Shown here piece after piece: positions 47,301 through 61,400 of a stretch of 64,000 bases of DNA. Made by a program: the position numbers and the translations under genes. Position 1 is the first letter of the stretch. Each line of letters starts with the position of its first letter. This DNA comes from Valencia hispanica (lineage: Eukaryota; Chordata; Actinopteri; Cyprinodontiformes; Valenciidae). The notes beneath the pieces were generated by a model that worked only from the letters and a program-made list of their open reading frames with translations, searched no databases and was not told where the DNA came from. The stretch lies in assembly GCA_963556495.2 (NCBI GenBank), contig OY747712.1, forward strand, positions 28,307,735-28,371,734. The letters are read 5' to 3'.

Positions 47301-50300
47301 AAAGCTGCTGCACAGCATGTGCCCATCTGTCAGGCACATGAGAAAGTAGCTGAAATAGCTACTAAAATGTCCCAAAAGTTCCCAGAGGAGGCCTTGTCAC
47401 TGAGCTGTGGTGTCCTGTAACGCAGGGGTGAGAGGTTGTTTATCACACCATTACACTCATTGGACCTTTACCCGTGTCTGCTTCACGCTTCTTGTCTTTA
47501 TCGCTCACTTGATCATCTTTCGAGGTTAATTATTTACCCCTCTCACGCACAGGCTCCATCCACTTTCCCACTTTGGTTTGTCCTCTGTGTGTCTGTGACT
47601 CAAACTGTTCATGTCCACTGCTTCATCTTCCTGTACGCGTCCTTCACTTGTCTCCCCTGCCTCCCTTTTGTTCTTTGTGGCAGGGGAAGCCGTAAACACT
47701 CCTGCATATGCCTTTACATTTACATTCATCACTGTCACTCAGGTTTATGGATAGAAAATGTTGCCTCTCCTCTCACCACAAGCATAGAGTTCTTGTGGGA
47801 ATGTGCAGCATCAGTCAGGTGGTGAAATGAAAGGTATTTAGCAATCCGTCTGAAGTGTCTTTAATTAGAAATATGTTTATTCTCTCTGTTATCAGAGGCT
47901 TCTTAATGTGTGTTAAGTCTGGCACAGAAGTCATCTCGAGAGTAGCCAAACGAATATGGAATTTGATGTGGTTTTGTTTTATGAGTGATTATAACCGAGC
48001 CTGTGAGCTGCTACAGTCGAGTGTTTATCAGGCGCCACTAATGTTTTGATTTCTAATTTAAAGTGTGGAGACCTGCTTTGGGCTAAGCCATTAATATGCA
48101 GCATTTGCATTTATTGCATCCACAAATCTTATTTGCTCCCAGATCTGATACGATCCAAAGCTTTACAGCCTTCATTTAAAGCAATTGATTTATTTGTTTG
48201 TTTGTTTTTGGCAGTCAGGTGTATTGAGAGTGGTTTAACTGATCAGAGTCACCATCATACATAAAGGGCATTAAACAAAAGTACATTTACAAAAATGAGC
48301 TTGCTTTGTTTCTCACCATCAGCTATGTTATGACAAAATAAACAATATGACCTAATTGGGGTGTGGAAGGAGCAGCTTTTTATCTGTGTGGTTTTAATAT
48401 TTAGGAATAGTATCAGATGTACTCAGTGTTCACTTGTTTTAATTCTAAAATGAGCTGAGAGGGCAGAAAAATGTTCTATTTGGGGATATTTAATAAATAG
48501 ACTGCATTGTGTTCAATGTTTCTGAGTAAAATAACTTTTGCTTTATGACATATGAACCTTTTAAGCTGGTTGTAAGTTAGAGGACATTTTTGACGTTGGT
48601 TTACATTAAATACTATAAGACCCTATATCTTACCTGCAGTAAATAACTTTATTGATATGTTCCATTAAAATAAATCTGAAGGCAATAACAAGGTCAGCCT
48701 TCTATCACCTGAAGAACATTTCTAGGATTAAAGGACTGGTGTCGCAACAGGACCTCGAAAAACTCATCCATGCGTTTATCTTTGGTCGGATTGATTACTG
48801 CAACAGCATGCTCACAGGTCTGCCTAAAAAGTCAATTAGACAGTTGCAGCTAATCCAGAATGCTGCTTCTCGTGTCCTCACGAGAACCAGGAAAGTAGAG
48901 CACATCACCCCAGTTCTAAAGTCCTTACACTGGCTTCCTGTAGCTCAGAGAACATACTTCAAAATACTTTTACTAGTTTATAAATCATTGAATGGCTTGG
49001 ATCTCCTGTTACAATACCATCCTCCCAGACCACTCAGGTCCTCTAATTCCAGTCTACTCAACAACCCTAGAATCAGAACCAAACATGGAGAAGCAGCTTT
49101 CAGTTTCAAACAAACCTCCAAACAACTGCAAAGCTGCTGAAACACTGAGTTCTTTTAAACCACAACTAAAAACGTATCTGTTTAGAGCTGCCTTTGAGTA
49201 ATGCTTTGATGTATCATCTGTTTTGTGTATGCTTCTTGGTTATTGCTGTTTTTACTTTATATACTTTGTCTGTGTTTTACTGCTATTGTTACTTTACCCC
49301 TTAATCATGTAAAGCACCTTGAATTACCTTGTTGTTGAAAGTGTGCTATACAAATAAAATTGCCTTGCCTTGCCTTAACAGTAACAGCCTGTTTTGACCA
49401 AAGTGCATTTCTATCATGTTAAAAATCTCAAATTTTAGAATATTATCCGCGGTTCATTGGAATACTCTTCTATGAACCTTTAAACTATATTGATATTTGC
49501 ATTAGCTTGTTATTTATACTAATGGAACTGCATTACTGTTTACTTGGGAAATAGAGGGAGATTGGAAGTGGTGTGCTATGAAGGATCTTTCTGTGTAAAA
49601 CATGGACTGTAAAGTGCTTCCAGTCAGTATAACTGTCTGAAACAAAAAGAAAAGTGGTCATTTACATATTTCATTCAGGCTCTTGTCTGATGGTGCGCCA
49701 ATCATTCAAAGGGTTCCTGTGTGAAAACGTTATGAACTTCTGCCTTAATGACCACCTAACACATCATATCCACATACTGATATGATATTGTTAACATTGA
49801 AAGTTGTTTAAGATGGTATTAGTGGACTTTGGTCTTATCTGCTTTTGGGCTAACTGTCAGTTTCAGTCTCTGGGATCAAGTCACATATGGATTTAAAATA
49901 ACAAGAGTTTTCTTTTGAAAGTAAGATATTAATTGTCTAAAATATTAGAGAAGATTCTTAGTTATCCATAACAGGATGATCCTAACGATTAAATAGAAGG
50001 CCCCTGAAATTCCTCTTTTCTGAACATGGTTTGAGAATTACATTTTATTCAGAACAGTCACACTAATATGACTGTTAAGGTTGTTTGGACTTCTAAGACA
50101 GATATGCCAATTATCTTCTAGGATCTCAAGAAACATTTTGGATAAGAGGTAAAATCTCTTTAAAATACAAGAAAACTTCAGTTTCCTTTTAATCAAGTAC
50201 TTAGAACAACTTTTAACAAGGCAAGACATTTTTTTATATCACACTTTCGGCAGCAAGGCCACTTAAGGATATTTGAGTGATTAGGGGAAAAATAAAATCA

Positions 50301-53300
50301 ACAATGAAAACAAAAAAGAACAACAAAGGCATAAAATCATACTATTATTAGTTGTTGTTAGTTGTTATTCATCAATTATTCAAAGGCATCTCTAAACAGA
50401 TTGTTTTTCTGCTTTGATCTAAATTAACTCAGTGTTTCAGCAGTTTTGCTGCCGTCTAGATGTTTGCTTCATTTAAGAGGAGCTTAGAAACTGAAAGCTT
50501 CTTCTCCATGTTTTGTTCTGATTCTAGAGATGTTTAGTAGACTGGAATGATATGACCTCAGTGGTATGGGGGATTGGTATAATGACAATAGATCTTCAAC
50601 ATATGTTGGTTTAAGCCATTCAATGATTTATAAACTAACAAGTGTTTTAAAGTCTATTCTCTGAACTACAGGGAGCCAGTATATAAGGACTTTAGAACTG
50701 ACATGGTGTGCTCTGTTTTCCTGCTTTTAGTGAGGACACGAGCAGCAGCATTCTGGATATCTGGACTTTTTAAGCAGACCTGTGAAGACACTCATTTAAT
50801 CCGACTAAAGATAAACATATGATTGAGTTTTTTTTTAGGTCATGTTGCAACATTAGTTCTTTAATTGTAGAAATGTTCTTCAGGTGATAGAAGGACAACT
50901 TTGAGATTGCCTGTTTGTGATTCTGGAGATTCAGGTCTGAGTCCATTACTACATCTAGATTTAGGGCCTGATCAGTAGTTTCCAGCTAAAGTGCTTTGAC
51001 GGAAGTATTTTTATAAATCTCTGGCAAACAAGTTGCTGATAGTGAATGTGTTAAACAGAAGGTAGTCAAACAACATTACACATATTGACCTGCTTACTCT
51101 GTACATTTAGTTTTCATTCTCTAACTTACTCAAAAAACAAGGTAGTGATTCAGTCCAATTTTGCTGTTAAATAAAACAACAATATTCTACCTATTATTAT
51201 GCTTGCAGTCTTAAACTTTTTTTTTTTACTTTGATGGATTTTTACATTTTGAAGGTTCAATCTTTGCCAAAACTATAACTACAAGAATAATAGTCATGTT
51301 TTTATGTCTTTGTTTCAATAGTGGCACCTGCCATGAATTTGAATGCACGAACAGTTACAGATCGTACTATTGAGCTGGAGTGGGAAGGGTCCATTATGGT
51401 GACAGATTTCTTGGTGACCTACACTCCAAGCAGCCCTGGAGGTAAGGAAGGATCTCTCTTTAATCTAGAAAAAAATTATATTTCAAACATCTCCCTCACA
51501 TAATCCCTTATAAAAACAACAGGGAATAAAAGTGCATACTCTTTTTTTTTTCCATTCTCTCTGTCAGGTGTGCAACTAGAAATGAGGCTCCCAGGAAACA
51601 CAACATCTTGGATTATCACAGGTCTCGAAGCAGGCATAGAGTACAACATCAATGTGTTTGCTGTCATCAACAACTCAATCAGTGTTCCCTCCAGTATCAC
51701 TGTTTGGACGTGTAAGTGTTGTTTTTTACTTGTTTATATGTTCTTTTCTACAGATTCACTTGGCAGTTGCTGGAGACCACTATTTTGTTTTTAGTCCCAG
51801 ACCTAATGTACTTTTCTTTTTTTACAGAGGTTTTCCATTAATACATTCTGAAAGTCTCATGTCAGTTATATAAATGCATTTGCACCTCCCTTTTTTAAAA
51901 AGTAAATCCTTCCAATTTGCTTAAGCTCACGACCTGCTTGTTTATGCTGTCTGGCTGTGATATTACTTGTAAAAACTGCTCAATGTCACACACACACTGG
52001 CAGGTGTTAATGGCAAGCCGACGGATCTGCTAGGGAGGCATGCCAGTTGTTTTCATGCTTACCAAGAGTGCAGACTTATTAAATACCTAAGTATGTAATA
52101 GCCTATTCATTATTGCAGCTGATGTGTGGCTGCACAAACACATTTCCATTAGTCCCATCAAGGCTGCTAAAATCATCCTCAATTTCACAGATAAGTGAAT
52201 TTAATTTCAGTTATGGTAAAATTTTGAGTAATAAAGTCAATTTAACATAATTAAACTTGATGGAACCATTTTTCAGTGAGCATATGATATATTGGGTTGT
52301 CTTCTTGAAATAACATTATAAAATAGAGAATTTGATTATCCATAGAGATGTATAAGAACAAAGCCGCTGGTGAACAAGGGATTTTATTATCTTCCAGAAA
52401 TACTGTGGTTGTGGGTAATGATTATATATTTTTGTCCAATGTGATAGTGCAGAAACTCTTATACAGCAAACTAATCACAGATCAGTGGGTAAGAAGTGCA
52501 GTGTCTTTCAACAGTATTCACTCATAAATCTGGTCACATGAACTACCAAAAGCTTCAATATATTTTACTGGGATTTTATGAGATAATTATAAATCTGAAA
52601 AGTTTGGTGTTCAATTGTTCTCAGCTCCTTTACATGTGAAGCCTAGAGTAAAATTCAGAGCAACAAATCTCCTTCAGAAATCAGCTAGTTAGAGTTCTGT
52701 GTACAATTTAAACCCAGAATAAAATTTAAATCCAGTTGTTTTGAGAAAGCTACAAAAGTCACAATATGTTCTGAAACAGTATTGTAACATTTGAACATCT
52801 CACAGAACACTGTTCCAGTTATTGTCTGAAAATAGGAAGAACACAGAGCATATGACTCAAAAGCAGCATGAAACATACACAAAACATATGATACATCAAA
52901 ACATTACATAATGAAAGCATTATTCAAAGAAGCAGTCAAAACCCCCAATGTAACTTCAGGAACTTTGTGCACGCCTTGCATATAGTTCCTCTAAAAATCT
53001 GGCCATGGAATATTGGCAAGATTGTTAAATTACTGAAAGAAATTTGTTAAAATAAATCCTTCTGCAGTTTGCAAGGGGACTCAATAAAACTCTGAAAGAA
53101 AGAATAATCAAGATGCCATGTGTGTATACACTTGCAGCTTTAATTGCAGTAAGGGTGTTTTGACAAAGTATTATACACTTTGTATTATCCATCTCTCACA
53201 TAAAACCCCAAAAAATACATTTAAATTTGTCTTTGGAAAGTGAAAAACGTGTTTAAAGTTTATGAATAGATTTCAAAGAATCATATATTTTGATGGGTTC

Positions 53301-55394
53301 TTTCAACATTTGTAATGACAAACAATATCAACTGTATGTCGATCTAGATAATAGAAAACTTTGATATTTAATTTTAGTTGCTCAAGTCTGGATAGGAATG
53401 AAAAACAATTAAACATTAACAATAAAGAAAAGGTAATGTTTACACAGAGTAATTCATAATCAAAAAATCTAATATTTTGTATAAGACAAGAAAGGAAACC
53501 GTTACTAAAAGAAAATAACAAATTTCTTCTTCTATGTGTTCAGATCTTTCAAATCCAGATGGATTAGTCTTCAAATCCATCACAGAGACATCAGTGGAAG
53601 TCCAATGGCAACCGTTTTACTATTCTTTTGATGGATGGGAGATCAGCTTCATCCCCAAGGTAGAACACAATGATGTATACTAGGGCTGCATATTTAGAAA
53701 AAAATGTGAAATGTGATAATGTTTGGGAATGTTTTGATGATGGTGTGTGATAAATACATACTGTGCTAAATAATGTTAATTCTCATTGCAAAGATGACCC
53801 CAGATTATAAGAAGTCTAATACAAAGAAACAACAAATTAAGTTGAACAGTCATCATATTTCCCTCCCCCAAAATTCACCCACACTTTTGTGTTTACATAA
53901 AAATAGATAGACACCATTCAGTTTTTGACCCATCTTATCTTTTTTTTCTACATTTAATCTACATGGCACTGTTAACATAATTTGGTTAAAAATGTTTTTA
54001 ACTATTTTTTTTATTTTTAAACCTAAGTGACCTGTGGAACAATAGCTTTTGTCTGTCTCTGTTTTTGTAAGCAATTTTTCTCTAACCTATCTAATTATAA
54101 GAATACACTTAACATTTGTTGTGTTGTTGTTGACCAAAATTAGTAATTAAATAAAAATAAAAGTATTAGTAATTTCTAACTTTGGGTTTGTTGCTTTTTA
54201 GCAATACTAGGCAACTAAGGAATGGGAAGAGTAGTACTAGTATTAATAAACAACATATAAAATGTAGGTATAATTGTAGAAATGGAAAATTCTGTGCATG
54301 GATTTTGATTATGTAACATTGAATAAAGGATTACTTCAGATTACAAAAATAAAATGTAAATAACAATAAATAAATAATTATTTACATAAGTACATGACCA
54401 AAGAGATTATTTTATTTTATCATGAAACAGGGGATAAAAGCTTCTAGGACAGTACAGTAAAGGGATCTTTCAGCATTTAGCTCTATTTGAAACACTGTAG
54501 GACAAACACCTATGATTGTTAAAAAATATACATTGAAATTTAATTTGTAACACTGATTTCATATAGCAAAAAATGTGCTAGGAGTTCATGGGACTGTGCT
54601 GCAAAGGAACTTTGCTCTATTTAACTGTATTTAAAACACTGTAATGATAAAAAAGCAGTGTTTGTACAAAAATATATATTTTGACTAACTTTCAAACTGT
54701 TGTTTGAGCATTAGCAGCATCATTAATAAAATCAACATACTGAGATTGAAAAGTCTGTTTCATTCCCTAAATGTGTAGTGGATCTAAGTAGCATCATATC
54801 TACATTTACATTAATGGGGAGTGCAGTGTTGAAATTTAGAATCTCCAATTATTTTATCATCTGTTTGACAGCAAAAACACAAGTAATAAAATGTTTTGTA
54901 CAGTTGATTATAGATTCAGGCATGAAGGTGTTTTAAACTCCTTTCCCCCTTTACTTTGTGAAATCATATCAAGGTCAGATTTCGAGCTAAAAAGCAAGTG
55001 CTGTAACCTTACGTAGACTTCAAAATCTAATCTCCCCTCTCACAGTAATTGGTTCTCTCCTTTAAGGTGTTCTCAAGAGAGATATCCTCCACTATGGCCT
55101 GGCACTAAGCCTTAAATCTGATGCTGAGATGTTTTGGGGGGTTTTGTGTTTATTTTACTGTATAAAAGAAAACGAGTATCATTTCACTGGCTTTTGCCAT
55201 TCTCCTCTATTCTCTCTTTCCACAACCCAATACCTCATTGGTATTCATTCCCTCCCAAACAGTTTTCCATAACTCTTGATTATAGCTTCGATGTACCACT
55301 TCTTGCTTAATACCTATAACTCTTTTCTCCCTAACTACCTCAAATCCTTTTATTTTTCATGCATCTCTTCCACTCAATCTTCACTCACTGTCTG

Positions 55395-55450
<56 letters not shown>

Positions 55451-58400
55451 CCCCCCCCCCCACCACAGGGAAAATCATATTAAGGGTTGGCAGTCCCACC
55501 CCCTGTGGATTTCATCCATCAGTGGGGATTGTGAATTTTGACAATCTCGTAATGGAAGTAGGCATTAATGCTTTGGCCTGTGCAACACAAAATTCTCAAA
55601 AGGGGAAACAGAGAGAGAGGAAGAAGAGGGAGGTTTGAGACCACCGTTGTTTGGAAAAGTAACAGTGCAGTGAAACTAAATGGTAAATGGCCTGTACTTT
55701 TATAACGCTTTATTTAGTCCTTTAGGACCCCAAAGCGCTTCACACTACATTCAGTCATTCACCCATTCACTTACACGTTCACACACTGGTGATGGCAAGC
55801 TACATTGTAGCCACAGCTGCCCTGGGGCACACTGACAGAAGTCAGGCTGCCGAACACTAGCGGCACTGGGCTCTCTGACCACCACCAGTAGGCAGAAGAA
55901 GGTGTGTGAAGTGTCTTGCCCATGGACACAACGACTGAGACAGACGGAGCAGGGACTCGCACCGGCAACCCTCCAGTTACAAGACTAAACTAGACTAAAA
56001 ACCATTCTGTTTCTTTCTTTGTACCAAATAACATCTATAAACAGTTCATCCTGTATCTTTGAGTTAGGGTACAGTACAGTCATGTACAGTGTATAAAACA
56101 ATCTCAAAATTAAGAATATCAGTTTTATAACTTTCCTTTTGGAAATGTGTATTATATTTTTAGTTCTTCATTGTTCTGTTAATGTGTGTAGTGGGCTCAT
56201 TAAAATGAAACCTAACATAGTTTCATATAATTCTTTCTAAAGCATCTGTTAACCCTGGATCATTTTGAAGTAAAAAATAAAGCTCAAATATATGGATGAA
56301 AATTAAAAAGTGCATATGCTTTTTTTTTTTTACATCCTTTATTGAATAACGTATATGAATCTTTATAAATCTGGTAAGATTGCTGATTTTATCTCTATGT
56401 AACTAAACCATTTTTTGTATGTGTACATGCACAAAAAGTTTGCCTTTAACCTCAGGCTTTCAGAAGCCCTTTGATGGAAGAAGACAGTGGGGGTGGATGG
56501 TTTCTCTATTATTTGGCTCACAGCAATACCAAGTGACATTTAAAATACGAGGAGCACTCAGAACATTAAGTGCTCCGCCACAGCAACGGCTCTGTCTCAC
56601 AATCTAAGTGAAAGTCGCTGGGTTCTTCTTTTATCCATGCTATGGCTTCCCTGAAAGGTTTCATGATATTCTTGCTGCCCAGTAGTGAAATACACAAACC
56701 AGCAGGACTGAAAGCAGAAATAATATACCATTACTCTGATGGAGAAAAGACTCTGCTGTTAACTGCCTTTTTAATGCAACACTTCTCAACGAAAAATATT
56801 AGATATGAGCAGAAATTGGGGATGGTTTAAAATTAGGTGTTTCCCCACATACAGGCATATACATTTCCAGTTTTAAGTTTACATTCATCATAGACACAAT
56901 CAATATAAAAAACTACCTAACTAAGAAAACAAGATATCCAAAAACCAGGAAGGGCAGGAAGGGAACAAGGTTACACAGGCCTGTACATCAAGCTGCTGGA
57001 AGGTCATTTTAATAGTTCATAGCAAGTTTAAGATCCTAGGAAATGAGAGCCTGCTATTAAAGGTAAAGCTCCTAGTATTACACTTTTAAGATTATGTTGA
57101 AAAGTAATCATCAGAACACAGAAACTTTTTTTACTGAAGAACTATTAATAGCCACTTTAAAAAAATCTTGGGTTGATCATCGTTGTGGGGTTAGGCTTAG
57201 GTTTTGGGCTGTTTGTGAAAATGTTAGATTTTCAGTGCAGTAGATAAAAAAAAAAACTTGTTCTGAAATTGGTTCTGGCTGGCTACTGGTTGATCTTTAT
57301 TTCTGCTGTATAAAGATTAAACTTCTAAAAGATGTGTCAATCTCAAGATCTAGAGTGAAACTTCTGTATTGATTTCAGGGGTGAGACCTTTGACTAGGTT
57401 TCTTAGTAAGCAGGGGAAAATGAATCAAACATTTAAAAAAACAATCCTAAACTCCTCAACTCACTGATATGGACAATAAATACGTTTACATTTTTTACCT
57501 TTTATCATTATTCAGACTGAATAAAATATATTTATTCCAGTTTCTGGTTATGTTTTACTGACCAACCCATTGCCCAAACTACATTTCTAATTAGACATGT
57601 ATTTAAAGGAAATCAAAATATGCTGTATGTTCTGCTGTGACAATAACTGTTAAAGTGCAGGGGGTTGTGGTTCTCAGATCAGCAGTAGGTAAAACATCTG
57701 TCAGCAGGAAGTGCATTTGCAGCACTGACTCTTTGAGAGCAGCTGGGTGTAACCAGGGCCTCTGTACTGATGAGTGACAGGTCTTTGGAATTGCACAGAC
57801 TGCTGCCTCTGCAGAACATGACCTGAAAAAAAAATCACTTTTGCACATAGGTTTTTGCCAGGTAGCACGGTTTGGGAATCTAATTTGCTAAACCATCCAA
57901 AAGTTTATGAGTAGAAAATTTATATATTTCGGGATATTTAGAGGGTGAGTAAACTTGTTGTTGTTGTTTTTTTAAATTTATATATAAACAGTGCTTTTTG
58001 TGGGGAAATCTAGATCTTCCATAGCCACTGTAAAATAGTATTATCTTTTCTTATTACTTCTGTCTCTGTTGTTTTAAAGGACAATGATGGCGGCATGACA
58101 GCCCAGCTGCCAAGCACCATCACTTCATTTGTTCAGACTGGTCTGAGGCCCGGGGAGGAGTATACAGTCAACCTGGTGGCACTCAGAGAGCAGGGTCAAA
58201 GTCAGCCAGTCACTGCTACCTTTACAACCTGTAAGTATGATGGAGCATGAGCTGGATATTTGCAATGAGAAGTTTAAAAGAAAAAAGGATTGCTACACTT
58301 ATAGTTGCAAATAGCTGAAAGCCGAACATCATTAAGCTGGACATTTTTGATAAATATCCTGGCAATTAAAAGGTTGAATAAAAAAAAAAACTCTGTTCAA

Positions 58401-61400
58401 AATTTGAGTGGCAGTTTAGACTTTCAGAAGGATGTAACCTGCCATAGTGTTACCACAGAGAGAAATGTGACATCTGGGCAAATTCATAAAAAGATGCTCC
58501 AGTCAGCCACTGGCCTTAAAGCTTAACTGTATGGACTAACAAAAAATACATTTTTCTCACCAATCAGATAAATTGGAATGAAAAGCAAAGCATAATTTTT
58601 ATTATTAAGCATTCTTTTTTTTTCAACATGTCATGCTTTGCATTTAAGGCATACCATGTATCAAAGCTGGTTGCTTACATTCGCCCGAGCAGCTTTGCTT
58701 ACAAAAAGGGTACTTGGATATGGTATCTTAATTTCTTGATTGACTTTATTAAATTAGGGTTGCGTCTGTCCTCAAAGTAGACAGGTCACATTAATAAATA
58801 ATGAACCTCTATTTTGTAAATTGTGTGAACGCACACGCATTGGAGTTGAAGGAAACTTCCACAGCACCCCAAACCCTGTGCACGCATCGGTAATCTCCAT
58901 CAGCCAGGGTCAGATAGCCCAGAGGATGGAAGGGCACCATACCAACCCACCTGATTTGACAGCCCCAAGGAGGTAGTACATTCAGCCAGCCTGGAATGTC
59001 CTCTAAAACATAGGCCACCAGTCAAAAAAAAAAAATGTGCCAAGCTCCAACACAAATACCTCAATAACAGAGTGCCCCCACCCACTGGTTCTCCCCATGT
59101 AACCCCGCCCGAGCCCCCATGGTTGTCCCCGCACCAAGAGTCCCGACTGAGTCACTGCAGGTGCAAGTAAATAAGGCAATGCCACCCCACTGCCCCATTT
59201 ATCTTGTCCCTGGAGTATGCATGTGTGTCTGCGTTAGGGTGAAATGTTGTCATTAATGGGGGTGTGTATTAAAGTTGCATTAAAGTTGGGGCAAAAGATG
59301 GTGTCTTGGAGACCCCACTGCTTGCTGACAGATGAGTCTTCCTCACTTGAGCCCCACAGCCCTAAGCGTCTCAAATGCATTAAAATTGAGGTGCACGATG
59401 AGTCCAAGTAGAGCATGGGGGGACTTCCAGGAACAACCCTTTTGCTAGGGAAGTCCATCATCCAACACAACAAAACCTTATTGTATATATTAGCTAAGAG
59501 GATAAGGATGGCAGCATGAATCCCCTGCCAGGGACCTGCTCTGCAAATGGCCCTGGCCCCATCCCAGCCCCGCCTACCATTCTTAAGCAATCTTTTGTTA
59601 TCCCAATGTTATGTTTGAGTATATTGCATGTGTATACATAAAGATATAAAGACATGCAATTTGGGTGGGAATATAACTGTATACCACCGTATACAGTCAT
59701 ATTCAATAAATTAGAATGTGTTCCAATGAAGATTGTTGGATTAAAAGTACATTTTGAAAACAACAACCTTTAAGCAGGTATAAAACATACTTTTCTTTAA
59801 GCCCACATTTCTGCGTTACAAAAATTTTGTTTTTATCAGCTGTAAGCAGAAAATCATCATAATTAACAGAAATAATGGCTTGTAAACATTAGTTTGTGTG
59901 TAATTAATCTACGTAATGCTTTTCATTTAGTGAATTGAGTTTCTGAAACAAATTGACCTTTCAATAGTGCTCTAACTTATTGAATGCGACTGTATATTAT
60001 TAAACAAGGCAAATTGCAATGCAACATGCTCCTGATACTATGAAAGGAAACAAAAAATTCAGGTTCTTTTAGTGGTCATATAAACATTTTAAAGTCTAAG
60101 GTATCCACTGAACTGAGAACACTGAAATAGGCAATAAAATATTTAAATTAAAATAGCCAAGCTTGTATATATATTGGGAATTACCTAACACCAACAATTC
60201 AAAAACTCTGTGAAACAGAACACAAATACAACTTAAAGACATGCATTCTAACTACACAGACATACAAAAGTTATGCTAACTTGTTTTGTATATTTTTGTC
60301 TCAGGTGCAAATGCTGACATATGGGTCCCACTCTTTACCCAGCAGACACTACTTAGGTGTAATAGGTCCAATTCAAATCTCATCCATAACAATTCAGACG
60401 CCGACATCTGCAGTCAAAACAGCATCAATTTCCTGTCAAGTCTTCGTTCAGTTTTTTGGAGGTTGTAATTAGATATCGATTAATAATTCATGTCATCCGC
60501 TCATTAATTTTTCACGACAGCTCTCTGCATGACACCTTATTGGATAAAAAAAGAGGAAAAGACAAATTTGAAGTTACTAAATTATTCATAACAAAGATTG
60601 ATCCCTTCTTGGAGATGGAGGGAGCACCGTAAGGAGTCGGGAAGAAAACCCAGAGGGAGAACATAGCCGATGCGGGAGCTGGTTCCCAGCAAGTACCTTC
60701 CTAAGGTTGTTTTCTAGGACAAGACCCAAGGGGCCAATTTCTAATACATCAAGGTTTAGGGTGGACCTGCAATATGTCAAGCCTGAGATCGAGCCTTATT
60801 TAGAGCTCAGAAGCTCAGCGGCTATAAGAATAAGACCACTGTGAAATATGTCTGTGAGAAGTCAAACCTGTAATAAGCATTTTCAAGTAATTATGCTGTC
60901 AAAGTAGTAGTAGTGCTACTTGAGTTTTAAATGCTGAGCTATTTCTCGTGGAATTAATTATTGTGGCAAAAAAAGAAGTAATGAGAAAATACAGCTTGGT
61001 TATTTTTTAGTTCAGTTTATTAAAATTGACTCAAAAATGTAATTTAAATTCAATGTAAAACAGAAAAAATAGAGAATAATAAAACTGGTGAAAGGGGCCC
61101 AGTTTCTGCAGACTAAATGTACCAGGACATACAGTACTTTGCAGAAACATTCATCCCTTTTTCCATGTTGTCATGTTACATTCGAAAAAGATTCAATGTA
61201 TTTTATTTCTGTTTTATGTGTAGTGAATAATCATGAAGGAACCAAAGCCAAACAAAAGCCATGATTAAAAGAAAGTCATAAGTAGTCTCATTTTCAGTTT
61301 GCTACAGCCCATGAAAGGTTATGGTTACAATATATTGGGGTTCAGATCAAAGCATATTTTTTAATTTTTTTATTCCGATATTAAAATCCAGACCTAAATC

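Noticed and set aside
47436..47825. 129-codon open frame as an extra tnr exon
   Set aside because: No similarity to tenascin domains and not needed: exon 5 joins exon 6 in matching phase at the position expected for TNR.
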